From: Nitrospira sp.
Lineage (GTDB): Bacteria > Nitrospirota > Nitrospiria > Nitrospirales > Nitrospiraceae
Direction: 5' to 3'
Assembly: GCA_015903945.1 (NCBI GenBank)
Contig: JABMDL010000009.1
Coordinates: 1 to 64,000 of the forward strand
Length of the DNA: 64,000 nt
Position 1 is the first letter of the stretch; each line of letters begins with the position of its first letter. Both the position numbers and the translations under genes were made by a program. The notes beneath the pieces were generated by a model. The model did no database searches. It saw only the letters and a list, made by a program, of their open reading frames with translations, and was not told the origin of the DNA. Positions 49,626-58,543 of this stretch are shown here, in pieces.

Positions 49626-50075
49626 ATGGGGTCGCGCCATCAGGCCCGCGAAAAAGCCATGCAAATTCTGTTTCAGTACGATATTCACGGGAAGCCGGGG
49701 CTCTGGCTGGACGAGTTTTGGAAACCGCTCCAGGTCGATGAGGACACGAAGGCCTTTGCTGAACAGATCGTGGCCGGCGTGCTGCAGCGGAAGGCGGAGA
49801 TCGACGCCGTGCTTGCCAAGTATGCGACAAATTGGAAAGTCAGCCGCATGCCCATCGTTGATCGCAACATTCTACGCGCCGGTCTGTACGAATTCTTTTG
49901 GATGGACGATGTGCCGGCGAAGGTGACGCTGGACGAGGCCGTGGAGTTAGCCAAGAGTTTCGGCGACGAAGAGGCGTCGAAGTTCGTCAACGGTGTGTTG
50001 GACAAGGTTCTGGCATCCGAGCCGAAGCTGCAAGCTAAGCGCAAAGAGACCGCGCGCGTGAAGCGTGACGCGTGA
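49626..50075 (+). CDS. nusB: Transcription antitermination factor NusB
   Basis: A 149-residue all-helical NusB ([34 protein letters not shown]). With S10 (NusE) it binds boxA RNA in rRNA operons. It follows ribH as in many bacteria. The last about eight residues (R-V-K-R-D-A) lie in a short direct repeat and look acquired from intergenic sequence. Confidence 0.94.
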   Translation: MGSRHQAREKAMQILFQYDIHGKPGLWLDEFWKPLQVDEDTKAFAEQIVAGVLQRKAEIDAVLAKYATNWKVSRMPIVDRNILRAGLYEFFWMDDVPAKVTLDEAVELAKSFGDEEASKFVNGVLDKVLASEPKLQAKRKETARVKRDA

Positions 50076-50129
50076 AGCGTATCTCGCAATGCGCATTCAG
50101 CCCTGGTCTGACGAGCGACGCTTCACGCG
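50055..50129 (+). repeat. Direct and inverted CGCGTGAAGCGT repeats at the nusB end
   Basis: Two tandem copies of CGCGTGAAGCGT (second at 50069-50080) overlap and follow the nusB stop. A perfect 12-base inverted copy lies at 50118-50129, 37 bases on. It may fold as a terminator-like stem, but has no T tract. Confidence 0.7.
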
Positions 50130-50150
50130 ATACGAACGACGAGGAAGTCA

Positions 50151-51473
50151 ATGATTGACCGGTATGCCAGGCCTCGGATGAAAGCCATCTGGGAACTGAA
50201 ACATAAGTACGAGATCTGGCTCGAAGTCGAATTGCAAGCCTGCGCGGCGTTTGAACGGGCGGGACAAGCCCCGCGCGGCACGGCAGCGAAGATCCGTAAG
50301 CAGGCCAAGATCGACGTGGCGCGCATCGCGGACATCGAAAAAGTCACGAAGCATGATGTCATTGCCTTCCTGGAGTCCTTGATGGAGTCGGTCGGTCCTG
50401 AACACCGGTTCCTGCATATGGGGCTGACGTCGTCGGACATCGTCGATACGTCGCTGGCGATCCAGATGACCGAGGCGCTGGATCTGATCCTGGACGGTGT
50501 CGAAGGTTTGCGTGCTGTGCTCAAGAAACAGGCGTTGAGGCACAAGCATACGGTGATGGTCGGCCGCTCCCACGGCATTCACGGCGAACCAATCTCATTT
50601 GGGCTCAAGCTGGCCATTTGGTATGAGGAAGTCGGCCGCCATGTAGCGCGGTTGCGGCACGTTCGCGGGCAAATCGCCGTCGGGAAACTGTCCGGGGCAA
50701 TGGGGACCTTCGCGCATCAGGCGCCGGATGTCGAAGAGTATGTCTGTTCGAAACTGGGCCTGACGGCCGACCCGGTTTCCAATCAGGTCGTTCAGCGGGA
50801 CCGGCATGCGGCCTACGCGGCGGCACTCGCGCTTCTCGCCGCCACGATCGAAAAGATCGCGACGGAAATTCGGCATCTCCAACGGACCGAAGTACTGGAG
50901 GCCGAGGAATATTTTTCCGAAGGCCAAAAGGGATCGTCGGCCATGCCACACAAGCGCAATCCGATCGTCTCCGAAAACCTCTGCGGCCTGGCGCGGATCG
51001 TGCGCGCCAACAGTCTGGCGGCGATGGAAAATGTGGCCTTGTGGCATGAACGGGACATCAGCCATTCCTCGGTTGAGCGTGTCATCATGCCGGACAGCAC
51101 GATCCTGACCGATTACATGCTGTCCAAAGTGACGGATCTCATCAAGCATCTGGTCGTCTACCCGGATCGCATGAGGCGGAACCTCGAACTGACGGGCGGC
51201 CTCGTCTATTCGCAGCGGTTGTTGCTGGCGCTCATCGAGAAAGGCGCGCAGCGTAAAGAATCGTATGAAGCGGTGCAGCGGAACGCCATGGCCTCCTGGC
51301 AGGGTGCAGGCGGCCTTCAGGAATTAGTGGGCAAGGATCCTTTTGTCACCCATCATCTCAAACAGAAAGAAATCGCGGCGTGCTTCAATCCAAAATATTA
51401 TCTGCGGCACCTCGATCGGATTTATAAACGGGTGTTCAGATCGTCAGGGACAAGGCCGAATCGTTACAATTAA
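50151..51473 (+). CDS. purB: Adenylosuccinate lyase
   Basis: A 440-residue fumarase-superfamily lyase that acts twice in purine synthesis (SAICAR to AICAR, and adenylosuccinate to AMP). The superfamily signature G-S-S-A-M-P-H-K-R-N-P is intact, as are T-S-S-D-I-V-D-T and the G-R-S-H-G-I-H-G-E-P region. It is the first gene of the purine cluster. Confidence 0.96.
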   Translation: MIDRYARPRMKAIWELKHKYEIWLEVELQACAAFERAGQAPRGTAAKIRKQAKIDVARIADIEKVTKHDVIAFLESLMESVGPEHRFLHMGLTSSDIVDTSLAIQMTEALDLILDGVEGLRAVLKKQALRHKHTVMVGRSHGIHGEPISFGLKLAIWYEEVGRHVARLRHVRGQIAVGKLSGAMGTFAHQAPDVEEYVCSKLGLTADPVSNQVVQRDRHAAYAAALALLAATIEKIATEIRHLQRTEVLEAEEYFSEGQKGSSAMPHKRNPIVSENLCGLARIVRANSLAAMENVALWHERDISHSSVERVIMPDSTILTDYMLSKVTDLIKHLVVYPDRMRRNLELTGGLVYSQRLLLALIEKGAQRKESYEAVQRNAMASWQGAGGLQELVGKDPFVTHHLKQKEIAACFNPKYYLRHLDRIYKRVFRSSGTRPNRYN

Positions 51474-51598
51474 AAGGTATAGGTGTGGATAGCGGGCGCC
51501 TGGCAGCAAGCACATATCCGGAACTACCTATAAAGAGGGGTAGCCATCGGGAGGGGGGATGGGCGTAGGATTGCAGTCCTTCGAAGAGCGGGACGCAC

Positions 51599-52048
51599 AT
51601 GGCCTGCAAATTGGCTCGTTCTCTTGCTGCCCTGACGGTTCTGTTCATCGTGGCGCCGGCTCTGGTGTGGTCCCAAGTCCCGCCTGGCGGCGAACGATTC
51701 AGCCTCGTGCTGTCCGGAGATCCGTTCAAGTGGGAGCAGAGCCTCAACGAAGCTGGCCAAAAAGGCTGGGATGCGTTGATGGCCCAACAGCCGGCCGTGG
51801 GGGGGCTGGTGCTTCACTTCGTCATCTTTACCCGAACGCCCGCGGTCAAAAGTGTGGACTACAAAGTGATTGTGGCCGAATTCTCAGCAGAGGGGGACGC
51901 GTCCTCCAGGGAAATCGCTCGCAGTCAACTCGAAATGCAGGCCAACGCGTATGGGCGAAACGGGTGGGCCTTGTTGCAAGCCTTAACCGGCCAACATGCA
52001 GGTGGAAAACCCTTCATCGCCCTGGTCCTCAAGAAACCCATCCTTTAG
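51599..52048 (+). CDS. Secreted protein with two DUF4177-like repeats
   Basis: A 149-residue protein with a signal peptide (about 1-26, ending V-W-S-Q). The mature part seems to be two related halves, each with a helix ending in a G-W motif (L-N-E-A-G-Q-K-G-W-D-A-L and A-N-A-Y-G-R-N-G-W-A-L-L) followed by a strand. This recalls the small DUF4177 fold; the similarity is my reading, not a search. It lies 76 bases before chlorite dismutase in the same direction and may share its transcript. Confidence 0.7.
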   Translation: MACKLARSLAALTVLFIVAPALVWSQVPPGGERFSLVLSGDPFKWEQSLNEAGQKGWDALMAQQPAVGGLVLHFVIFTRTPAVKSVDYKVIVAEFSAEGDASSREIARSQLEMQANAYGRNGWALLQALTGQHAGGKPFIALVLKKPIL

Positions 52049-52124
52049 CTGCTACGCCCGGCAACCGTCCTTCGAATAGTGTGCTGGTCGATGTCTTTAT
52101 GCGACCAGGCGGAAAGGTCTCACC

Positions 52125-52934
52125 ATGAGTCCACTAGCCTCTTGGATCAAGTTGCTGCTCGGGGTCTTCTGCGTTTGCGTTGGATTGGCCGGTGCTCCAT
52201 CCCTGGCGGAGGCCGCCGCTGATCGGGAGAAGCTGCTGACGGAGCCGGGTGTGTACGGCACCTTCGCCACGTTCAGGCTGGATGACACCTGGATGAAGCA
52301 AGACCAGGCGACACGGATCAGCCAGTTGACTCTATTCAAAGGGGTGGTCGAGCAACATCGGGAGAAAGTCGCCATCGATCTCTATCTGTTGCGCGGGTTA
52401 TCCGACCATGCCGACCTCATGTTCCGCATACATGCCGCGGAGCTTCGAGACACTCAACAGTTTCTCATGGATCTTCAGGGCAACGCCTTCGGTAAATACC
52501 TGACAGACACCGGGCTCATGCATGGGGTGACCAAGAAAGCCAATTACGTGCCGGGGTTTCCGGATCAGCTGAAAGCCGACTTGAAAGTGGCGAGCGAGCC
52601 GGGGCCAAAACCGTATGCCATTGTGATTCCGGTCAGAAAAAACGCCGACTGGTGGGCGCTGGATCAGGAGAAGCGCGCGGTCATGATGCGGGAACACACG
52701 GAGGCGACGGTGCCGTACCTCAAGACGGTCAAACGCAAGCTCTATCACTCCAGTGGGCTGGACGATCTGGACTTTATCACCTATTTTGAAACGCCCAAAC
52801 TGGAAGATTTTCACAGCCTGATTCTGTCGCTGAAACAGGTCAAAGAATTTCAATACACGCCCCGATTCGGCCATCCGACGCTGATCGGCACCGTCAAGTC
52901 GCTGGATGAGATGATCGAGGCGCTCGCGCAGTAG
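52125..52934 (+). CDS. cld: Periplasmic chlorite dismutase
   Basis: A 269-residue haem enzyme splitting chlorite to chloride and O2. A signal peptide (about 1-31) directs it to the periplasm. The proximal haem ligand is His191 (M-R-E-H-T-E) and the distal catalytic Arg is Arg204, 13 residues later (V-K-R-K-L-Y-H-S), the spacing known for long-type Cld of Nitrospira. Trp176-Trp177 are also conserved. Distal Arg separates it from inactive coproheme-type relatives. Its natural role in nitrite oxidisers is not settled. purC follows after 22 bases. Confidence 0.93.
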   Translation: MSPLASWIKLLLGVFCVCVGLAGAPSLAEAAADREKLLTEPGVYGTFATFRLDDTWMKQDQATRISQLTLFKGVVEQHREKVAIDLYLLRGLSDHADLMFRIHAAELRDTQQFLMDLQGNAFGKYLTDTGLMHGVTKKANYVPGFPDQLKADLKVASEPGPKPYAIVIPVRKNADWWALDQEKRAVMMREHTEATVPYLKTVKRKLYHSSGLDDLDFITYFETPKLEDFHSLILSLKQVKEFQYTPRFGHPTLIGTVKSLDEMIEALAQ

Positions 52935-52956
52935 CGTATCCGGCTGGAGAGAGCCT

Positions 52957-53664
52957 ATGGATGGGATTGGACCGATGTTGTACGAGGGGAAAGCCAAGAA
53001 GATTTTCGCGGCTGCGCGGTCCGATCAGGTTGTCCAGTATTTCAAGGACGACGCGACGGCGTTCAACGCCGAAAAACGCGGGACGATCGTCGATAAGGGC
53101 GTCGTCAATAACAAGGTGTCGGAACGGCTGTTCAAGTTGCTTGAAGAGCGTGGGGTCTTGACGCATTTCCTGGAACGGCTGAGCGAGCGGGAAATGCTGA
53201 CAAAAAAAGTCACCATTGTGCCGATCGAAGTCGTGGTGCGGAACGTGGTGGCCGGTAGCTTGGCCAAGCGGCTGGGGTTGCAGGTTGGCGATGCCATCGA
53301 ACCGGCGATCGTTGAGTTCTACTATAAGAACGACGCGCTCGGCGATCCGTTGGTCAATGACGACCATCTTCGCCTGATGAACGTCGCGACGCCGGCGGTG
53401 CTGCGTGAGCTGCGGGAATTGGCTCATCGCGTCAATACGGTGCTGAAGCCCTTCTTCGCCGAGCGGAAGATGCAGTTGGTCGATTTTAAACTCGAGTTCG
53501 GGGTCTATCAGAACAAACTGATCCTGGCCGACGAGATTTCGCCGGATACCTGCCGTTTGTGGGATATGGCCACCGGTGAATCGATGGACAAGGACCGGTT
53601 TCGAAAGGATATGGGGAAGATCGAGGAGGCGTATCAGGAGGTGCTGAAGAGAGTGTGTGGGTAA
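52957..53664 (+). CDS. purC: SAICAR synthetase
   Basis: A 235-residue PurC (CAIR + aspartate + ATP to SAICAR). Motifs: L-Y-E-G-K-A-K-K-I-F, the E-V-V-V-R-N-V-V-A-G-S substrate loop, and D-F-K-L-E-F-G with L-A-D-E-I-S-P-D-T metal-binding residues. The first six residues may be extra; an ATG at 52975 is an alternative. Confidence 0.96.
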   Translation: MDGIGPMLYEGKAKKIFAAARSDQVVQYFKDDATAFNAEKRGTIVDKGVVNNKVSERLFKLLEERGVLTHFLERLSEREMLTKKVTIVPIEVVVRNVVAGSLAKRLGLQVGDAIEPAIVEFYYKNDALGDPLVNDDHLRLMNVATPAVLRELRELAHRVNTVLKPFFAERKMQLVDFKLEFGVYQNKLILADEISPDTCRLWDMATGESMDKDRFRKDMGKIEEAYQEVLKRVCG

Positions 53665-53666
53665 TT

Positions 53667-53782
53667 GGGGACGGCGGAGTCGCCCTCATTGCTCGCGCAA
53701 CGCGCATGCGGGATCAATCGAATTGTGATCAAAGTGGGCGATGCTCGTTGCATGCGCGCAGTTGAGGGCAACCCCGCCATCC
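53667..53782 (+). repeat. Long nested inverted repeat between purC and the next gene
   Basis: Outer arms 53667-53677 and 53772-53782 pair over 11 bases with one mismatch. Next arms GCCCTCA (53682-53688) and TGAGGGC (53761-53767) are perfect, and inner GCGCATGC/GCATGCGC words extend the fold. The whole 116-base unit could form one large hairpin. It starts three bases after the purC stop and resembles a small non-coding mobile repeat or a structured terminator. Confidence 0.7.
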
Positions 53783-53819
53783 CCGTTGAATTAAAGTGTA
53801 GGAGAGGGAAAGAGGGACG

Positions 53820-54038
53820 ATGCTGCGGGCGTATTTGAATTATGGCTTAGTGGCGTCGATAGTGGTTTGGGCGGCCATTATCGGCATGATGGCCTATCGG
53901 CTGAACGAATCACCCTGGCGGTGGGCGTTCGTCGCGTTGGTATTTTGCGGAGGGCTCACCATTGCCGTGATCTTCTGGATCAAGAGATATGTGGATCGGT
54001 TGAGTGAAGCCGAAAGAAAGCAGGAGAGCAAGTCGTGA
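53820..54038 (+). CDS. Small two-helix membrane protein
   Basis: A 72-residue protein with two membrane helices (about 8-27 and 34-54) and a charged C-terminus (R-L-S-E-A-E-R-K-Q-E). It overlaps purS by four bases, so it is translated together with it, but no purine role is apparent. Function unknown. Confidence 0.75.
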   Translation: MLRAYLNYGLVASIVVWAAIIGMMAYRLNESPWRWAFVALVFCGGLTIAVIFWIKRYVDRLSEAERKQESKS

Positions 54039-54274
54039 AAGTCAAAATTCATGTGACGTTGAAACAGGGAATTCTGGACCCTCAGGGCAAAGCCATCGAA
54101 CATGCACTGGACTCGCTGGGGTTCAAGCACGCGGCGAATGTGCGCGTGGGGAAGTACATGGAGCTGGACCTCCAAGAAACGGACAAGGCTAAGGCTGAGG
54201 TTGAGGTCAAGCAAATGTGCGAGAAGCTTCTGGCGAATACGATTATAGAAGAGTATCGGTACGAATTAGTTTAG
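54035..54274 (+). CDS. purS: FGAM synthase subunit PurS
   Basis: A 79-residue PurS starting at GTG 54035 (K-V-K-I-H-V-T-L-K-Q-G-I-L-D-P-Q-G, then F-K-H-A-A-N-V-R-V-G-K). PurS bridges PurL and PurQ in the three-part FGAM synthase found where PurL is of the short type, as here. Confidence 0.95.
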   Translation: MKVKIHVTLKQGILDPQGKAIEHALDSLGFKHAANVRVGKYMELDLQETDKAKAEVEVKQMCEKLLANTIIEEYRYELV

Positions 54275-54339
54275 GAGCTGATGGCTGATAGCGTATGGCA
54301 CAAACTACGGATGATCCGGCCCCTGCTCTGTGAGGTGAT

Positions 54340-55059
54340 ATGAACATCGGCGTTGTCGTGTTCCCTGGCAGTAATTGCGATCACGACTGTCAGTACGTGT
54401 TTCGAGACGTGCTTGGACAGGATGTAACGATGGTCTGGCACAAGGAGACCTCGTTGGCGGGACTCGACGCGGTCATCTTGCCCGGCGGCTTTTCCTACGG
54501 CGATTATTTGCGAACCGGTGCAATTGCGCGGTTTTCGCCCGTGATGGGAGCCGTGAAGAAGTTCGCCGCCGACGGTGGCTTGGTGCTGGGCATCTGTAAC
54601 GGATTCCAGATTCTGCTCGAAGCGGGGTTGTTGCCTGGCGCGATGTTACGGAACAAGTCGCTGCATTTCATCTGCAATGACGTGTTCGTGCGGGTGGAGA
54701 ATGCGGCCACGCCGTTTACAGGCGCCTGCAAGCCTGGCCAAGTGTTGAAGATTCCAATTGCCCATGCGGATGGGAACTATTACACCGATCCGGTGACGCT
54801 GGCTGGCCTTCAGGCCAATGCCCAAGTCATCTTCCGCTACTGCACGCCGGACGGCAACGTGACATCGGAGGCGAACCCGAACGGTTCGCTCGACAACATT
54901 GCCGGCATCCGCAACGCCGCTGGTAACGTGCTTGGCCTGATGCCCCATCCGGAGCGCTGCGCCGAGTCTGTCTTAGGTAACGACGATGGGCGGCTGATCC
55001 TGGCCTCGGTGGTGGAGGGGATGAATACGAAGAAGGGAAGGGCCAAGGCCCTCGTCTGA
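54340..55059 (+). CDS. purQ: FGAM synthase glutaminase subunit PurQ
   Basis: A 239-residue class I glutamine amidotransferase. The nucleophile Cys86 is in G-I-C-N-G-F-Q, and the His-x-Glu pair is in M-P-H-P-E-R-C. It supplies ammonia to PurL. ATG 54340 follows GTGAGGTGAT. The gap before it includes a patch of CTGATGGCTGATAGC repeats. Confidence 0.96.
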   Translation: MNIGVVVFPGSNCDHDCQYVFRDVLGQDVTMVWHKETSLAGLDAVILPGGFSYGDYLRTGAIARFSPVMGAVKKFAADGGLVLGICNGFQILLEAGLLPGAMLRNKSLHFICNDVFVRVENAATPFTGACKPGQVLKIPIAHADGNYYTDPVTLAGLQANAQVIFRYCTPDGNVTSEANPNGSLDNIAGIRNAAGNVLGLMPHPERCAESVLGNDDGRLILASVVEGMNTKKGRAKALV

Positions 55060-55061
55060 CG

Positions 55062-55478
55062 GTGAATTCGGTACTGGGTATCCAGGTCGCAGGTGTTGTC
55101 AGTCAGTCTCAGGCGAGGCGATCACGTGAGGGGTGTTTTCTGATTCGTCTCTGTGTGGCCATTCTGATGATCGGCTTGTTCGGGCCGGGCATCTATTGGA
55201 GTGTGTGGACTGTGGATGCAGCCGAAACGCAGATCAAGATACTCAGTCCATCGCCGGGAGCCGTCATCAGAGGGGATTCTGTCGAAGTGCGCTATGAATT
55301 GGCTAAGGGGGTTCACGCAACGCACGTCCACTGTTATGTGGACGGCGAGTACCAACGGGGATTTTCTGGGGTCGTCAAGGGGCTCACCCGCGGAACGCAC
55401 GAGATCAAGGTGGTGGCCGTCGGCCACGATCACCAATCGATAGTTGCTGAAGCTCGGGTGACGATCGAGGTGGAGTGA
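55062..55478 (+). CDS. Secreted HxHCxVDGEY-family protein, first copy
   Basis: Up to 138 residues from the GTG at 55062; a later start is possible because the first 25 residues are polar. A hydrophobic signal (about 30-50, I-R-L-C-V-A-I-L-M-I) is followed by a beta-rich domain of about 85 residues with I-L-S-P-S-P-G-A-V, V-R-Y-E-L, A-T-H-V-H-C-Y-V-D-G-E-Y-Q and T-H-E-I-K-V-V-A. It is about 50% like the gene at 55770 by eye. An Ig-like fold is likely. The His-x-His-Cys cluster could bind a metal. Function is unknown. Confidence 0.75.
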   Translation: MNSVLGIQVAGVVSQSQARRSREGCFLIRLCVAILMIGLFGPGIYWSVWTVDAAETQIKILSPSPGAVIRGDSVEVRYELAKGVHATHVHCYVDGEYQRGFSGVVKGLTRGTHEIKVVAVGHDHQSIVAEARVTIEVE

Positions 55479-55561
55479 GGCCGGAAGGCCGTGCAGTGAC
55501 TGGAGAGTCGCGGGTTTCAACGAATCGGCTTCGTGAGTCCGACAGGAGGACTCGCAGGACA

Positions 55562-55648
55562 ATGTCCAAAGGCGAAATTGTCGAGCTCGTGAATCAGTTT
55601 TCCGATCATATTGAAACACAATTCAATGTCAATGCGGTCAGCGGATAG
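55562..55648 (+). CDS. Possible 28-residue small protein
   Basis: A short frame (M-S-K-G-E-I-V-E-L-V-N-Q-F start) lies between the two paralogous secreted genes, 13 bases after AGGAGG, a rather long distance. The product is amphipathic and acidic. It may be real or chance. Confidence 0.25.
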   Translation: MSKGEIVELVNQFSDHIETQFNVNAVSG

Positions 55649-55769
55649 GGTGCGGAACGAAACCTGCCGAGACGGATTGAAGATGGACGGCGGTCGCGGT
55701 AAAGTGTAGTGTTCGTTCGCAGGTGTCACTCGTCATCATATTCTTAATTTCATCACGAGGAGGGATGAG

Positions 55770-56105
55770 ATGAAGCGTGTAGGTGCAGTCTTGGCAATCG
55801 TCGGTGTCTTGGGGTTTGGTGCCGGGGTCGATGCGTGGGCCGCGAAGGATGACGGCAGCAAGATTACGATCAAGAGCCCGGCAACTGGGGCGAAGGTAGG
55901 GAGCGATGTCGAAATTGTGTACGAGCTCACGAAGGGCAGCGATGCGACGCATGCCCATTGTTTCGTGGATGGAGAATACCAGAAGGGCTGGAAGGGGACG
56001 GTCAAAGGCATGTCTCCAGGCGCTCATGAGATCAAGGTCATTGCGGCGGATAAGGATCATCAAACGTTAGCCGCCGAAGCCTCCGTGAAAGTGGAAGTGC
56101 AGTAG
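55770..56105 (+). CDS. Secreted HxHCxVDGEY-family protein, second copy
   Basis: A 111-residue protein with a clear signal peptide (about 1-24, A-W-A-A). The mature domain repeats the pattern of the gene at 55062: I-K-S-P-A-T-G-A-K-V, V-Y-E-L, A-T-H-A-H-C-F-V-D-G-E-Y-Q, G-A-H-E-I-K-V-I-A-A and D-K-D-H-Q. ATG 55770 follows GAGGAGGG. The pair arose by tandem duplication. I do not recognise a named family. Confidence 0.8.
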   Translation: MKRVGAVLAIVGVLGFGAGVDAWAAKDDGSKITIKSPATGAKVGSDVEIVYELTKGSDATHAHCFVDGEYQKGWKGTVKGMSPGAHEIKVIAADKDHQTLAAEASVKVEVQ

Positions 56106-56142
56106 AACAGCATCGGGATGCGTCAATCACACTGACGGGTGC

Positions 56143-56169
56143 GGCGAGGCGCAGACCCTGCGCCTCGCC
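56143..56169 (+). terminator. Hairpin after the secreted protein
   Basis: GGCGAGGCGCAG (56143-56154) pairs perfectly with 56158-56169 around a three-base loop. No T tract follows, so it may act as a weak or factor-assisted terminator before purL. Confidence 0.6.
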
Positions 56170-56289
56170 GGGCACGTGGCATGACGTTCATGACTGTGGC
56201 AGGCATGCGTGATAACAAAGCCCTCCGGATATCGAACTCTTCCCGTCGTCGTGTTGTCGTCTGACCGCTAGGGCGTCATACAGGCCGGC

Positions 56290-58527
56290 ATGCCGCTGAT
56301 CACCAAAGATCTCATCGCCCAGCACAATCTGACGGGCGAGGAATACCAAAAAATCATCGAGATTCTCGGACGCGAGCCGAATCTGACGGAACTTGGCATG
56401 TTTTCCGTCATGTGGTCAGAGCATTGCTCGTACAAGAGTTCGCGCGTCCATTTAAAGAAGCTGCCGACCACCGGGCCGCGTGTGGTGCAGGGGCCTGGCG
56501 AGAATGCCGGTGCCGTGGACATCGGCGATGGGCTCTGCGTGGTCTTCAAGATGGAGTCGCACAACCATCCCTCGTTCATCGAGCCCTATCAAGGGGCGGC
56601 GACGGGTGTCGGCGGTATTCTGCGGGACGTGTTTACGATGGGGGCGCGGCCGATTGCGCTGCTCGATTCCCTTCGGTTCGGTGGGCTGGATACGGCGAAA
56701 AATCGACATCTGATGAAGGGCGTCGTGGCTGGGATCGCCGGCTACGGCAATTGTATGGGCGTGCCGACGGTAGGCGGCGAGATCGTCTTCAACGATATCT
56801 ATTCGCTGAATCCCTTGGTCAATGTGTTCTGCCTGGGTATTGCGCACAAGGACAAGATTTTCCGCGGGACGGCGTCGGGGGTCGGCAATCCTGTGATCTA
56901 TTTCGGCTCAAAGACAGGACGCGACGGGATTCACGGCGCGACCATGGCATCCGATTCCTTCGATGACAAGTCGGAGCAAAAACGGCCCACAGTACAGGTG
57001 GGCGATCCGTTTCAAGAAAAGTTGCTGCTCGAAGCCTGTCTGGAACTCATGGCGGGCGATCTGCTGGTCGGTATCCAAGACATGGGGGCGGCCGGGCTGA
57101 CGAGTTCCTCCTGCGAAATGGCGTCGCGCGCGGGGAACGGCATCGAGCTGGATCTGACGCATGTCCCGCGCCGCGAGCCGGGCATGACGCCGTATGAGTT
57201 AATGCTGTCGGAGTCACAAGAGCGGATGCTCATGGTGGCAAAGGCTGGCAAGGAAGACGAGTGCCTTGCCATCTGCCGGAAGTGGGATCTGGATGTCGCG
57301 GTGGTTGGACACGTCACCGGCGATGGGATCTTGCGCGTAAAGGATCAAGGGGCAGTCGTGGCGGAGATTCCAGCGAAGGCGTTGGCAGACGACGGCCCGC
57401 GCTATGAACGTCCGTATGCGCCGCCGGCGTATCAGGACATGCTGACGAATTTGAATTACGATCTCATTCCCGATGTGAAAGACGCCAATGCCGCACTGTT
57501 GTCGCTCTTGGGGTCGCCGACGATTGCGAGCAAACGGTGGGTCTATCATCAGTACGATCATATGGTGCGGACGAATACGATGGTCCGGCCCGGATCGGAT
57601 GCGGCGGTGGTTCGGATCAAGGGCACGAACAAGGCCGTGGCGATGACGGTTGACTGCAACAGCCGGTATTGCATGCTGCATCCTTACGAGGGCGCTCGCC
57701 TGGCCGTGGCCGAGGCGGCGCGCAATCTGGTCTGTTCCGGCGCCGAGCCGATCGGTCTGACGGATTGCTTGAATTTCGGCAATCCTGAACGTTCCGACAT
57801 CATGTGGCAATTCGTGCTGGCGATCGAAGGCATGAAAGACGCGTGCGAACGCCTTCAGGTCCCGATCGTGAGCGGAAACGTCAGTTTCTACAACGAGACC
57901 AACGGACTGTCGATCTATCCGACGCCGATGCTGGGCATGGTGGGATTGATCGAGCGGGCTGATCAGGCAATGACACAGTGGTTCAAAGCGGAAGGCGATG
58001 ACATCATTCTGCTGGGAGCGGTCCGCGAGGACTTGGGCGGATCGGAGTATCTGAAAGTCATCCAGGCGCGAGAGCAAGGCTCACCGCCGTTTTTGAACCT
58101 CGATGTGGAAAAGGCGTTGTATGAGTGTGTTTTGGCGCTGATTCGCGGTGGGTTGGTGCAATCGGCGCACGACTGTTCGGACGGTGGGCTGGCGGTCGCA
58201 TTGGCGGAAAGCGCTATGTCCGGGCCAGACCGGCCGCTGGGCGCTGTGGTAACATTGGCGCAGGGCCGGTTTCGAAAAGACGCGGTGCTGTTCGGCGAAA
58301 GCCAGTCTCGGGTGGTGCTTTCGGCCAAACCGGCCCATCGGCAGGCGATCCTCGATTGTGCGCGGCGTGCGGGTGTGCCTGTGGCGGTGATCGGATCTGT
58401 CACCGGTAACCGGCTGGTTATTTCGCTGGAAGGTGAGCGGCCGGCTGCAATGGTGATCAATGTGCCAGTGGCGGTGCTCTATGACCGATGGGCGTTCTCG
58501 ATCGAACGAACGCTGCACCAGGCGTAA
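56290..58527 (+). CDS. purL: FGAM synthase large subunit PurL (short type)
   Basis: A 745-residue PurL that depends on PurS and PurQ. Motifs: S-E-H-C-S-Y-K-S near residue 40, the [24 protein letters not shown] region split over the metal-binding site, and the repeated AIR-synthase-type domains. It converts FGAR to FGAM with ATP and PurQ-derived ammonia. Confidence 0.97.
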   Translation: MPLITKDLIAQHNLTGEEYQKIIEILGREPNLTELGMFSVMWSEHCSYKSSRVHLKKLPTTGPRVVQGPGENAGAVDIGDGLCVVFKMESHNHPSFIEPYQGAATGVGGILRDVFTMGARPIALLDSLRFGGLDTAKNRHLMKGVVAGIAGYGNCMGVPTVGGEIVFNDIYSLNPLVNVFCLGIAHKDKIFRGTASGVGNPVIYFGSKTGRDGIHGATMASDSFDDKSEQKRPTVQVGDPFQEKLLLEACLELMAGDLLVGIQDMGAAGLTSSSCEMASRAGNGIELDLTHVPRREPGMTPYELMLSESQERMLMVAKAGKEDECLAICRKWDLDVAVVGHVTGDGILRVKDQGAVVAEIPAKALADDGPRYERPYAPPAYQDMLTNLNYDLIPDVKDANAALLSLLGSPTIASKRWVYHQYDHMVRTNTMVRPGSDAAVVRIKGTNKAVAMTVDCNSRYCMLHPYEGARLAVAEAARNLVCSGAEPIGLTDCLNFGNPERSDIMWQFVLAIEGMKDACERLQVPIVSGNVSFYNETNGLSIYPTPMLGMVGLIERADQAMTQWFKAEGDDIILLGAVREDLGGSEYLKVIQAREQGSPPFLNLDVEKALYECVLALIRGGLVQSAHDCSDGGLAVALAESAMSGPDRPLGAVVTLAQGRFRKDAVLFGESQSRVVLSAKPAHRQAILDCARRAGVPVAVIGSVTGNRLVISLEGERPAAMVINVPVAVLYDRWAFSIERTLHQA

Positions 58528-58543
58528 CGTGAAGCGGTGACCT

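Noticed and set aside
51559-52128. 189-residue frame overlapping the secreted protein
   Set aside because: Low-complexity composition with no signal peptide; the frame at 51599 has a signal peptide and repeat structure.
48900-56290. Horizontal island around cld and the secreted paralogues
   Set aside because: Composition looks like the surroundings, and no integrase, tRNA or flanking repeats were seen; insertion into the purine cluster can be explained by ordinary rearrangement.
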